A stretch of DNA of 38,229 nucleotides, taken from the IMG/VR virus record IMGVR_UViG_3300042515_001514, positions 1 through 38,229 of that record. The stretch is one strand, 5' to 3'. A program made the position numbers and the translations under genes. Source of the stretch: a virus. Shown here in pieces: positions 8,964-16,736 of this stretch (its first letter is position 1; each line of letters begins with the position of its first letter). The notes beneath the pieces were generated by a model. It saw only the letters and a program-made list of their open reading frames with translations, did no database searches and was not told the origin of the DNA.

Positions 8964-9014
8964 TGGTTCAACTAGGAACTGCCGCCAAGCCTAACGCCCT
9001 AAACTTTCTCATCC

Positions 9015-9920
9015 TCAGTTGTTTTGAACGTAGATGACGCTCTTGGGGAAGTAGATGGCCACACCACCCACGCGAGCGTGAGCAGGCACCACGAACTCCA
9101 GACCACGTTGCTGAGGCGGGAACAGCTCAAGCGGTTGCGGAATGTGCAGTTGCACCTTCTGCGGGTCACGCTTGTAAACCACCATGCGATTGGTGTTCAG
9201 TACGCTGTTGTCTGCATCGAGCTGATTGATCGGCTCAATGGATGTGATGTAGGGGTTGGTGCGCAGGAAGTATTCCAGCACAGTCACGTCCGAGGAATCG
9301 GAGTTGCGCTGGGTGGAGATCACGCGGAAGTCCTCATAGGCAATGAGGATGGTGTCAGGCGTTTCCTTCATCTTGGAGCCGTTGACAATGGCAGTCACGC
9401 CATAGTTCAGCAGCTCAAGCATTTCCTCAGAAGTGGTGCCGGAGTCGGTGAACCACTTGTCAGCCTGCAGCACGTCAACCGTGGAGTTGTTGAAGAAACC
9501 AGCCAGCGAAGCAGAAGCCTCACCGAACATGGCAATCTCTTCTACTTTCTCCTCGTAGGCGCGACGCACGGCAGCAGCACGACGCTGCTCCAGGGCGACG
9601 TTGGCCATTTGAGCAGCCCGCAGTTCCTGCACGGTGTAGCCGAAGCTGCCGCCAAAGGAGCGGATGTTGATGCTCTTCTCCACTTGGCTAATGTCAGCCC
9701 GAGGCAGATCATCAGCAGCGTCAGCCAGCAGGCGGAAGTCGCCAGTGCTGTCCATCACACGGTAGGTGAAGGTTTGCGCTGCGTTACCGGCTTCGGCAGT
9801 CACAGGCAGAATGGTGGGGTATTTGATGTCCGCGTAGACGGTTTCAAACACCTGGGGGCGGATGTACTCAAGCTGACGCTCAAGAAACAGGCCCGCCTCA
9901 TCCATACGAAATTCAGACAT
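9015..9920 (-). CDS. Major capsid protein, DUF2184-like
   Basis: A 301-residue protein that matches the DUF2184 major capsid family of HK97-fold phages: N-terminal helix 'LE.IRPQVFETVYADIKYP', then TAEAGNAAQTFTYRVMD, DLPRADISQVEK, the 'SFGGSFGYTVQELRAAQM' segment near residue 95 and a long alanine/arginine-rich spine helix around residues 105-135. The C-terminal part ends in predicted beta strands (YFPKSVIYVQNN). No N-terminal cleavage domain is fused; the protease and scaffold lie in the upstream gene. A good RBS-like purine stretch precedes the ATG. It forms the capsid shell. Confidence 0.88.
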   Translation of the reverse strand: MSEFRMDEAGLFLERQLEYIRPQVFETVYADIKYPTILPVTAEAGNAAQTFTYRVMDSTGDFRLLADAADDLPRADISQVEKSINIRSFGGSFGYTVQELRAAQMANVALEQRRAAAVRRAYEEKVEEIAMFGEASASLAGFFNNSTVDVLQADKWFTDSGTTSEEMLELLNYGVTAIVNGSKMKETPDTILIAYEDFRVISTQRNSDSSDVTVLEYFLRTNPYITSIEPINQLDADNSVLNTNRMVVYKRDPQKVQLHIPQPLELFPPQQRGLEFVVPAHARVGGVAIYFPKSVIYVQNN

Positions 9921-9935
9921 TGGTAGGGCCTCCTA

Positions 9936-10502
9936 TCAAGCAGTGGTGGTGTCAGCGGTGAGCGTGAACGAGGGACCGTTCAGCTCAAGGATGGCCAGCC
10001 CAGAAGCAGCGCTAGTCAGGTAGCGAGCATTGGAGAGCACAGCAGTGCGGCCAGAGATGGACGTGGCGTGGAACTGACCGGCATACTTGACGCCAGTAGC
10101 AGTGTGGATCACGCGCACAGTCGAGGCAGGGGTGACAGAACCATGCACGTAGACGGCCACGGCGCCTTTGTTCATGACATTCAGCGCCTGATTGACTTTC
10201 ACACCAGGACGGCTGTTACCATCAAGAGCAGTCTCGTCAACGTAGGTGAGAACGTTGACGCCCACCACGGTTTCAGAAGTGCCAGAGATAGTCTTGGCAC
10301 TGTTGTCAACAGTGCCACCGCTGGCGTAGGTGAGCACGTTGCCGAAAGCAAGCACGCCAGTAGTTTCATTGACATAGGCGCCAATAGTGTTGTCGCGCAT
10401 GTCGGAAAGCTGGCCTTCCAGCAGGGGATCATGCTGCAGGGCGTAATCCTGCTGCACGCCACCAGTGACGCCAGTTGCAGTTTGAGTGAAGGTGACGGCC
10501 AT
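9936..10502 (-). CDS. Head decoration / structural cement protein
   Basis: A 188-residue beta-rich protein directly between the protease/scaffold gene and the capsid gene, two bases after the former. Thr, Val, Ala and Gly make up much of the sequence, and motifs such as GQLSDMRDNTIGAYVNE and NKGAVAVYVHG recall phage 'structural cement' proteins, in which an assembly is followed by a beta-barrel exposing 'G.V.V.V' strands. It would bind the expanded capsid and stabilise it. Confidence 0.7.
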   Translation of the reverse strand: MAVTFTQTATGVTGGVQQDYALQHDPLLEGQLSDMRDNTIGAYVNETTGVLAFGNVLTYASGGTVDNSAKTISGTSETVVGVNVLTYVDETALDGNSRPGVKVNQALNVMNKGAVAVYVHGSVTPASTVRVIHTATGVKYAGQFHATSISGRTAVLSNARYLTSAASGLAILELNGPSFTLTADTTTA

Positions 10503-10504
10503 GA

Positions 10505-11704
10505 TCAGCGCTTCTCCTTAGTAACGGAAAGGGGGGTTTTCCAACCGTTCTGCAGACGCTCCATGTAGGAAGACGGTGCAGCCACAGGCGAGGCAATAGA
10601 AGCCACGGCCTTGCGGAGGTTGTCAGTTGAAGCCGAATCCTTGCGGGCGGTTTCCGACAGGGTGTCGAACATGGCCAGCACATAATCGTCGGAACGCTCC
10701 GACAGATCGGCGTCGCCGCGAACGGCTTTGATGGAGGCTTCCATGACTTCCCGAGCAGTCTTGCCGGAGAAATCAAACTCGCTGTCCAGGGTGGCGCGAG
10801 CCTTGTCAATGAGAGCGATGCGCTCGTCCACAAGCGAATCAACGTTCACTTGCTTGGCGGCTTCAAGATCAGCCTTGGCGGCTTCAAGTTCTTGAGCAAG
10901 GGCGTCGGCGCGGCCTTCGGCAGCGTCCATCTTCCCTTTCATCTCCTTCTCCATCATGTCCATCTCCTCTTTCATCTTGGAGGCGCTGGACATCATCTCG
11001 TCATACTTGCGCTTCATATCGGCATAGCTCGCCTTCGCGTCTTCACGCTCGGCAGCAATCGCGGCAGCAAGAGCCGGATCAGCCTCAAACGAAACGCCGT
11101 CAAACACGATGCTTGCGGACATTTTTGTTTCGGGGGATAGAAGTAGATCAGTCACAGCGGCATCCGCTGAGTCGAGCATGAGGCGAACTTGCGGCCCTCC
11201 TCTTGCTCTTTTGACAATGGCAATGTGGTTTCCACGGATATTCTTCTGATAGCCGTCATAATGCTGACCTTCTGGTGTAGTGCCAGGTTCGTCAACATAT
11301 TCCACCTTGTATCCACAAGACACTTCACGCACGTCTCCGCGCATGATGTCCTCAATTGTCTCTTTGTCAGTGACAGTGAGAGTGGATTCAACAAAGCCAT
11401 CGGAGTACGACACGTCGGCGCTGGAAAAACCCACTGCGTAGTCTTTTGTGTTTGACGCATCAAGCAGCACTGGGGGATGCTCACGTGTCAAACACTTTTC
11501 CCGGAAACTATCAAGTGCCTCTTGCGAGGACACCTCTTCTTCCGGTCTGTACTCCAAGCGGATACCGCCACTCGCGTCCGAATACGTTTGAATGCCCGAA
11601 CGCGCAATGCGAGCACGGACCTTCAAGTAGCCCTCTTCAGTGAATTGGTAATCACTGATTTGGGATACGTCGTAGCGAAAGCATGGGCGTGAATCCATAA
11701 ACAT
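10505..11704 (-). CDS. Prohead protease-scaffold fusion, DUF2213-like
   Basis: A 399-residue protein. Residues about 5-180 resemble DUF2213: 'LTREHPPVLLDASNTKDYAVG' region with a His-Pro, 'VREVSCGYKVEYVDEPG' with a candidate catalytic Ser, and 'IRGNHIAIVKRARGG' with the second conserved His. Residues about 205-300 form an alanine/glutamate/lysine-rich coiled coil typical of scaffolds (MKEEMDMMEKEMKGK). This layout predicts a self-cleaving serine protease whose C-terminal part scaffolds the prohead. The ATG at 11704 is followed by a second in-frame ATG two codons later; either could be used. It is the first gene of the 11704-to-1 minus-strand block. Confidence 0.8.
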   Translation of the reverse strand: MFMDSRPCFRYDVSQISDYQFTEEGYLKVRARIARSGIQTYSDASGGIRLEYRPEEEVSSQEALDSFREKCLTREHPPVLLDASNTKDYAVGFSSADVSYSDGFVESTLTVTDKETIEDIMRGDVREVSCGYKVEYVDEPGTTPEGQHYDGYQKNIRGNHIAIVKRARGGPQVRLMLDSADAAVTDLLLSPETKMSASIVFDGVSFEADPALAAAIAAEREDAKASYADMKRKYDEMMSSASKMKEEMDMMEKEMKGKMDAAEGRADALAQELEAAKADLEAAKQVNVDSLVDERIALIDKARATLDSEFDFSGKTAREVMEASIKAVRGDADLSERSDDYVLAMFDTLSETARKDSASTDNLRKAVASIASPVAAPSSYMERLQNGWKTPLSVTKEKR

Positions 11705-11757
11705 ATACTATCCATTCAGAGTGGCTATGCTATGTCAAATGATTCATAGGCGAATCA

Positions 11758-12303
11758 ATGTCCGAGGCTTGGCACTACGTCTACTACTCTTACGAGGAAT
11801 GGGGGCGAGGCTACATTGGCAAAAGGTCTAGCAAGGTTCCCCCATGCCAAGATCCCTACATGGGCAGCTTTTCCGATAAGACCTTCAAGCCCACGGAGAA
11901 GATCGTATTGGCAGAGTTTAATTCAGCGGAGGAAGCCTTAGCCGCCGAAATCGCTCTGCATCACTTTTACGAGGTGGACATCAATCCTCACTTTGCCAAC
12001 AAAGCAAGACAGACGAGCGACAAGTTTTACTACGTGGCGACAAGTGATCCCCATGCGAACTTGACCGAGCAGCAGAAGGCAATTCGAGACTTGCGCAGAA
12101 GTATGAACTTGTGCGCTGGCGCTCGTGGCTTTTATTACTGTCTAAGAGCACCCGACGGTCGAATCATCGCCAGTCACAATCTCTGGGAAACCTGTCGTAG
12201 ATATGGGCTAAACAGGGGCACCTTGAATCGAGTAATCAAGGGAGAACGGAAACATTACAAAGGCTGGACGATCACTCGCCGCAAGTTACCATGCGATTCC
12301 TGA
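11758..12303 (+). CDS. GIY-YIG homing-type endonuclease with NUMOD/IENR1-like C-terminus
   Basis: A 181-residue protein on the strand opposite to the flanking structural genes. Residues 7-24 (YVYYSYEEWGRGYIGKRS) form the degenerate GIY-YIG core, followed by DPYMGSF and a candidate catalytic Glu in 'AEIALHHFY'. The C-terminal part (LWETCRRYGLNRGTLNRVI, then HYKGWTI) matches the NUMOD1/IENR1 DNA-binding repeat found in phage homing endonucleases. This organisation is that of T4 Seg-like free-standing homing enzymes. It lies in the gap between the capsid protease gene and the DNA-modification part, so it looks like an invader of the morphogenesis operon. Confidence 0.85.
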   Translation: MSEAWHYVYYSYEEWGRGYIGKRSSKVPPCQDPYMGSFSDKTFKPTEKIVLAEFNSAEEALAAEIALHHFYEVDINPHFANKARQTSDKFYYVATSDPHANLTEQQKAIRDLRRSMNLCAGARGFYYCLRAPDGRIIASHNLWETCRRYGLNRGTLNRVIKGERKHYKGWTITRRKLPCDS

Positions 12304-12593
12304 CAAGCAAAGACAATGCGCTAAACATGCCGCATCCAGAGCGAAGACTGTTCATCGCTCGCCGCATGAAAGAACTGCGAGAAAACAGCGGCCTTTCTCA
12401 GCGAGATGTAGCGAAAAAGCTGCACATTAGCCAGTCAACATACTGCCGAATGGAGAGAGGGGAAACCGAGCCATCGGTGGTTCAGCTTTCCACTCTTAGC
12501 GGATTGTACGATTTTTCCGTCTTGTGGCTTTTGGGCCTTCCTAGCTTCGTGGCTCTTCCCGCTCAATCGTCATCGTCGTCGTCCATGCCCTGA
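12291..12593 (+). CDS. XRE-family helix-turn-helix protein
   Basis: A 100-residue protein with a clear XRE/Cro-C1 helix-turn-helix at about residues 22-75: MKELRENSGLSQRDVAKKL followed by ISQSTYCRMERGETEPS and a LYDFSVLWLLGL segment. It overlaps the end of the GIY-YIG gene by 13 bases; an alternative ATG at 12327 would avoid the overlap. The 3' end overlaps the convergent gene on the other strand by 31 bases. It could regulate the endonuclease, the divergent structural promoter near 11705-11757, or act as a phage repressor. Ser-rich at the C-terminus because of the opposite-strand Asp repeat. Confidence 0.8.
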   Translation: MRFLTSKDNALNMPHPERRLFIARRMKELRENSGLSQRDVAKKLHISQSTYCRMERGETEPSVVQLSTLSGLYDFSVLWLLGLPSFVALPAQSSSSSSMP

Positions 12594-12886
12594 CCTCTGA
12601 TAGCTCTCACCTGGCTCTCCACTCCTGCCATTACATACGCCTTGGCAATCGCTTCCGCTTCAAACACCAGCATCTTCACTGGCACGTAGTCTTCGTGCGG
12701 CTTTTCGTAGTAGTTCTCCACGAACATGTGGGTTTCGTCGTGCCGCCCATTTTTGAAATGTTGCTGCTCAACTAGCCGCCAATGGGGAGTGTCTCGATGC
12801 TCATGCGCCGACAGGATGGAAAGGGCTTGCATGATGCCAATGCCATCATCATCCTCGTCTTCCATCGTGTGAACGTGCTCGTTCAT
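12563..12886 (-). CDS. Small acidic protein, unknown function
   Basis: A 107-residue protein with a His/Asp/Glu-rich composition, an acidic N-terminus (MEDEDDDG) and six terminal Asp residues. Its start overlaps the stop of the upstream gene (12883) by four bases, so it is coupled to the DUF6496-like gene. No family recognised. Its 3' end runs under the XRE gene on the other strand by 31 bases, an antisense overlap that may be incidental. Confidence 0.6.
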   Translation of the reverse strand: MNEHVHTMEDEDDDGIGIMQALSILSAHEHRDTPHWRLVEQQHFKNGRHDETHMFVENYYEKPHEDYVPVKMLVFEAEAIAKAYVMAGVESQVRAIRGQGMDDDDDD

Positions 12887-13464
12887 TGCTTTTTGCGGCG
12901 ACTCTCAACCATCTTAATAATGCGACTTGCCCACGCCCTACCCGCGTCCGATCCCCAGAGCAACCAAGCGATTCGGCCAGCATCATCCTCGCCTCCGCTC
13001 TTGTTCTTTTCGTGCCGAGAGAAGAATGCCGCCATGCGCTTGATCGTTTCGTAGCTCACTGCCTCTCCGTTGGCCAAGCTTGTTGCCCTGGCCACGCCAC
13101 TGCCAATGCCTTGCTTGCCTGCCTCTTGCGTGGTCAGGCCACCTTTGCCGTGCTTCTTGCGCAGCTCCAGCCCTCTGCGAGCAGCAGAGCGAACAGACGA
13201 TGGAGGGGAAAATGATTCAGAGTCGCCCCTGCCGTCCTCTTCATCGTCATCACCTCCGCCAAGCTCCTTCATGAAGGCGAGGTAGTATTCATCGCCCATG
13301 TCCTTTTTGGGCTTGCGCGACATACCAGTTTCCGATAGAGCAATGGCAAGAGCTTGCTTGGGGCTTGTAACTGCTTCTCCGCTGCTGCTTTTGAGCTTGC
13401 CGCTTTTGAACTCACGCAAAACAAGCCGAATTTTTGCTTGCTGCTTTTTGTCGGCCATTGTCAC
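12883..13464 (-). CDS. DUF6496-like protein with a conserved phage C-terminal domain
   Basis: A 193-residue basic protein. Residues about 8-45 match the DUF6496 pattern (LREFKSGKLKSSSGEAVTS, KQALAIALSE). After an acidic linker (GGGDDDEEDGRGDSE) residues about 90-190 show 'SVRSAARRGLELR', 'GVARATSLANG', 'TIKRMAAFFSRHEKNK' and 'GRIAWLLWGSDAGRAWASRI', a domain I know from phage capsid-protease or head-gene neighbourhoods without an established function. Starts with ATG overlapping the FkbM gene stop by four bases. Likely a head-assembly or packaging accessory; this is inference from neighbourhood. Confidence 0.65.
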   Translation of the reverse strand: MTMADKKQQAKIRLVLREFKSGKLKSSSGEAVTSPKQALAIALSETGMSRKPKKDMGDEYYLAFMKELGGGDDDEEDGRGDSESFSPPSSVRSAARRGLELRKKHGKGGLTTQEAGKQGIGSGVARATSLANGEAVSYETIKRMAAFFSRHEKNKSGGEDDAGRIAWLLWGSDAGRAWASRIIKMVESRRKKQ

Positions 13465-14087
13465 ACCCAGTCATAAAGCGCCACCTTTGACTTGGCGCAG
13501 TCTTCCACAATCGTAGCCTTGGTCTGCAGAATCTCGTTGTGACGTGGCTTACCTTGCCAGAAGCGATCATGCCACTCAACATACACAGCCTTCACCCATT
13601 GCCCCACGTTTTCGACTTCCAGCAAACGCGGCAATACAGTAAACTCTGCTCCTTCAATGTCGCACTTGATATAGATGGTCGCTTCGTCGTCCGCGTCGAT
13701 GATTTCTTGCACCACTCGCTTTACGTCCATTGACTCCACGTAAAGCTCTTGGCATTGATGCCGCTCGATTTCCGCCAGTGGCTCCATTACGCAAGTAGAC
13801 GCAGCGCTATAACCAGGCAGCCACTTGAAAGTGACTAGGGCATCTTCTGTGCCAATAGCAGCATGAAAAGCCTGAAACGAAAGAAAGCGTTTTTCAATGG
13901 AGGGAATGGCGGACTTATTTGCCTGTACTGCATGAGCAGACGGCTCAAACGTGAGAACATGCCAGTCATAGGGAGGCTCCTTGCCAAAGAATAGTTGCTT
14001 TTCAAACGCAAGCAAGCCGCTTTCGCAACCTGAATACTTCCCGCCATTGTCTAAGTAGTGAGTGCCAAGGTCCAGAAAGTATTTCAC
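13461..14087 (-). CDS. FkbM-family methyltransferase
   Basis: A 208-residue protein with the Rossmann start 'KYFLDLGTHYLDNGG' and the diagnostic FkbM segment IKCDIEGAEFTVLPRLLE near residue 150, followed by 'KAVYVEWHDRFW'. FkbM-type enzymes transfer a methyl group from S-adenosylmethionine to hydroxyls of sugars or polyketides. Here it overlaps the upstream sugar-transfer gene by four bases and forms a block of three with the glycosyltransferases, so it most likely O-methylates a glycan built by those enzymes, on either the virion or the host surface. The Asp-Ile-Glu core is intact. Confidence 0.8.
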   Translation of the reverse strand: MKYFLDLGTHYLDNGGKYSGCESGLLAFEKQLFFGKEPPYDWHVLTFEPSAHAVQANKSAIPSIEKRFLSFQAFHAAIGTEDALVTFKWLPGYSAASTCVMEPLAEIERHQCQELYVESMDVKRVVQEIIDADDEATIYIKCDIEGAEFTVLPRLLEVENVGQWVKAVYVEWHDRFWQGKPRHNEILQTKATIVEDCAKSKVALYDWV

Positions 14088-14794
14088 TGGTAAATCTGCC
14101 GATCTTGCCAGAGTTGATTGTAGTTGTTCGTACCCTTAGCCCCAAAAGCGGACAAGTCGCCACCTCCCGCAGGTTTGCCCCATGCAAGAATAGTTCCGTC
14201 AGGTAGAACGAAGGCAGTGTTGTGTTTTTGATGGGTGGGTGTTAGCTGCAGGAAGTCGCCATAGATGAATGATGCCTGCTCGCTATGCCTTGCCAAGGCT
14301 TGCCCCAGTACGGGAGTAGCAGTAGGGGACAATGGCGTGATGCCATAGTATTCATTTTGACAGTTCTCCACCACTTGACTAATAGCATTGAGCAGTGCGG
14401 GATTGCGCGGCTTGGAAAACAGCACAGCAGTCATGCACGCCCAGCAAGTGCCAGTGAACTTCTGGATTTCACGGAAGGCGAGAAAGTCAACTTGCTCGCC
14501 CAGTTGCACTGGCGAATGCAGCCGAATGGCAATGTCGAAGTACCAGCCACCAATGGCATAGAGGATGCAATAGCGCCCAAGGTCAGCCTTGTTGGAATAG
14601 GAGCGAAGGCTGTCATAGGCATCCACCACTGATTGCTCATAGTGCTCAACAATGAACTCCCTTAGAGAAGCGTTGTCGTAGCGCATGTAATCAGCATCAG
14701 GAAAACCTTGCTGTACGGTGCTTGTAATCTGTTGCAATGCGGGAGGTAGTTCTTTGCCACCATCGTCATTCAAGAAGATTTGCGAAACGTGCAT
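14084..14794 (-). CDS. GT32-like glycosyltransferase (DXD sugar-binding region)
   Basis: A 236-residue protein starting MHVSQIFLNDDGGKELPP, where 'QIFLND' is the usual 'QIWIGD/IPK' start of GT32 enzymes. The segment 'NKADLGRYCILYAIGGWYFDI' near residue 70 corresponds to the conserved 'aSDlaRy.iLy.yGGiYlDlD' core; the final Asp-x-Asp appears as FDIAI, so the second Asp is replaced. That may lower or change metal-dependent activity. Coupled by overlaps to the FkbM gene and separated by two bases from the GT4 gene. A glycan-synthesis cassette is inferred. Confidence 0.75.
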   Translation of the reverse strand: MHVSQIFLNDDGGKELPPALQQITSTVQQGFPDADYMRYDNASLREFIVEHYEQSVVDAYDSLRSYSNKADLGRYCILYAIGGWYFDIAIRLHSPVQLGEQVDFLAFREIQKFTGTCWACMTAVLFSKPRNPALLNAISQVVENCQNEYYGITPLSPTATPVLGQALARHSEQASFIYGDFLQLTPTHQKHNTAFVLPDGTILAWGKPAGGGDLSAFGAKGTNNYNQLWQDRQIYQ

Positions 14795-14796
14795 GA

Positions 14797-16023
14797 TCAG
14801 TTCACCTTCACAGGAGCGCCAAAACCCTTGAACTCGGGCTTGATCTTTTCAGCGGGCTTGAGCAGCTCATTGATATGGCCGAGCATCGTATTGGTCACAT
14901 GCTCCCAGGAGAACTGTTCTTCATGGATGCGCTCATGGCACCACTGCCCGTCTTCCTCCATCAGTTCGCGGTTGTAGTAGTAGGCATCGAGAAGCTCTGC
15001 AAGATGATCAGGAGACACTTGCCCGCGCTCCAGTCCATAGTTCCTGTCGGTTTCCCAGCTTTCAATGCGAATGCGAGGCACGTCGCTAAAGATTTCCTTT
15101 AGGCTTGTGTGGTCTGGCACTAGCTGCGGGCGGCCAGTAGCGGCATGTTCAGTGTTGACCAAGCCCCACCCCTCGCCCAGACAAGTGTTGATGCCCACGT
15201 CCACTGCGTTATACACCCTGTTGAGCTGCTCAATGGGAAGGCAGTTGTGCGTGGAGAAATTCGGGCTGGTGAGAATGAGCTTGCCCGCAGGGTCGTAGCC
15301 TGCGTCCCTAGCCACACGTTTGAACAAAGGGATCAGTTCCCAGCCCATATCTTTGGCTCCCATGTTGAGCCACAGGCGAGCATCAGGCTTGTCCTTTGCA
15401 AACTTGATGAAGCCCTTGATGGTCAGGTCGATGCGCTTACGCGGCTGGTTCCTGTTGCCATTGAATACAATGAATACATCCTCCGGCACGCCAACATCCT
15501 TCCGGCATTGCTGCTTGTCAATGGGGAAGAACTTGGTAAAGTCCGTGCCATGGCCCACAACGCCAATCGGACGCTCGTAGCCCATCTTTTCAATCTCGCC
15601 CTTCGCAAACTCTGTGTAGGTGATGAGCTTGTCCCATTTGTTCAGAGCGGGAAGTAGCTCAGGGAATAGACCGTAGGAGTCGATGGGAGTGTAAACGCAG
15701 GTTTTGAAGCCGAGCTTCTCCTTCAGTGGCTCAATCTTGTCAACAAGCGTGACCGCCACCCAAATGTCATTGACAATAAACACCACGTCAGGCTGAATGA
15801 TCTGCACCAACTCAGCAATGCGATGGGAACCGAACGGGTCGGAGCCATGCGCCATTGCCGGAAACATCTGACAATGCTGCTGCATTGGGGAAGGGTCCCC
15901 GTGATGATTGACGCACAGTGCAAACACGTCATGATCTTTGGCGAGGGCGGGAATGAGATATTCGGCCACCCTGCCGAAGCCCGTCTGTACGCCAACGTCT
16001 CCGCAGTAGAGGATTCGTGTCAC
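14797..16023 (-). CDS. GT4-type glycosyltransferase
   Basis: A 408-residue protein of GT-B fold. The start MTRILYCGDVGVQTGFGRVA fits the N-terminal Rossmann domain with a glycine-rich loop; 'FNGNRNQPRKRIDLTIKGF' near residue 185 is the typical GT4 donor-domain start, and 'CLGEGWGLVNTEHAATGRP' near residue 285 is the conserved EGWGL..E nucleotide-sugar binding motif. It is first in a three-gene sugar-modification cassette located between the head morphogenesis gene and the rest of the morphogenesis operon. Likely glycosylates a virion protein or host glycan. Confidence 0.85.
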   Translation of the reverse strand: MTRILYCGDVGVQTGFGRVAEYLIPALAKDHDVFALCVNHHGDPSPMQQHCQMFPAMAHGSDPFGSHRIAELVQIIQPDVVFIVNDIWVAVTLVDKIEPLKEKLGFKTCVYTPIDSYGLFPELLPALNKWDKLITYTEFAKGEIEKMGYERPIGVVGHGTDFTKFFPIDKQQCRKDVGVPEDVFIVFNGNRNQPRKRIDLTIKGFIKFAKDKPDARLWLNMGAKDMGWELIPLFKRVARDAGYDPAGKLILTSPNFSTHNCLPIEQLNRVYNAVDVGINTCLGEGWGLVNTEHAATGRPQLVPDHTSLKEIFSDVPRIRIESWETDRNYGLERGQVSPDHLAELLDAYYYNRELMEEDGQWCHERIHEEQFSWEHVTNTMLGHINELLKPAEKIKPEFKGFGAPVKVN

Positions 16024-16058
16024 TGAAAGAAAGAAGCTCGCTAGATACTAGGGCCTCT

Positions 16059-16736
16059 TCACACGGGAGCATTAGGCGCTTGCTGACGGTAGAACTCCAC
16101 TCGGCATTTGCACCGTGCCCTGCATTGACAACGCTGCCCTGGCATGGGAAGGGTGCCGATGGGGACAAGGCCGCGAGCTGCGAAGGCTGGGCAATCAGCG
16201 CAGTGCTGAGCCTGTGGGTCGAGGATGCGGCGCATCAGTCCGTAACCTTCCGCTTGCTTCCGAAGCTCCAAACCCTGCCAGTAAGAGCCGCGTACAGATT
16301 CAGCGTACAGGCTGATACGAGCAACAGCCATGGCAGGACTAGCGCGGCCAGCCAGAACGTCATTAGCAAAGCCCTGTAGGTAAGCGTATTCTGCACGAAG
16401 CCTTTGACCGATGCGGCCATATTCGACACTGCCCATGCTGTCCTTTCCGCCATGGCCAATGATTGCCGTCTGAATGTGAGCTGCCTTGATGGCTTCCCTG
16501 ACGCTGCCTTGCCATTGCTCCAGCGTGATGCTGCCATCGGCCATCATCTTTGTAACGCGCCTGAGCGTAGTGTCCAGCTTGCCAATGCGGCCATCTACTA
16601 AGGCTTCAACAGCCTTCTGGTTCATGAACCGTCCTTTCTCATTGCGGTAGCGTCCAGTACGTTGGTCGTAAGCCCATGCAGCGTCCAGCCTGGTGGCCAG
16701 CACTGCCTGGGACAGCCCGCTTAGGTCATTCAGCAT
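16059..16736 (-). CDS. Head morphogenesis protein (SPP1 gp7-like), short form
   Basis: A 225-residue protein overlapping the portal gene end by 11 bases. It has the helical N-terminus and the C-terminal 'DPQAQHCADCPAFAARG...' segment ending in clustered cysteines (CQCRARCKC), like the 'C..C......G..P.G.LP..G...C...C.C' zinc-binding-like end of SPP1 gp7/Mu F-type minor head proteins. The portal-then-gp7 order is classical. The protein would join the procapsid near the portal and influence DNA exit. It is shorter than many relatives. Confidence 0.7.
   Translation of the reverse strand: MLNDLSGLSQAVLATRLDAAWAYDQRTGRYRNEKGRFMNQKAVEALVDGRIGKLDTTLRRVTKMMADGSITLEQWQGSVREAIKAAHIQTAIIGHGGKDSMGSVEYGRIGQRLRAEYAYLQGFANDVLAGRASPAMAVARISLYAESVRGSYWQGLELRKQAEGYGLMRRILDPQAQHCADCPAFAARGLVPIGTLPMPGQRCQCRARCKCRVEFYRQQAPNAPV

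Noticed and set aside
9024-9926. Long open frame (300 residues) on the plus strand across the major capsid gene
   Set aside because: It mirrors the capsid gene in another frame, is rich in His/Leu/Arg as antisense shadows are, and no family or start signal supports it. The minus-strand frame has clear capsid motifs.
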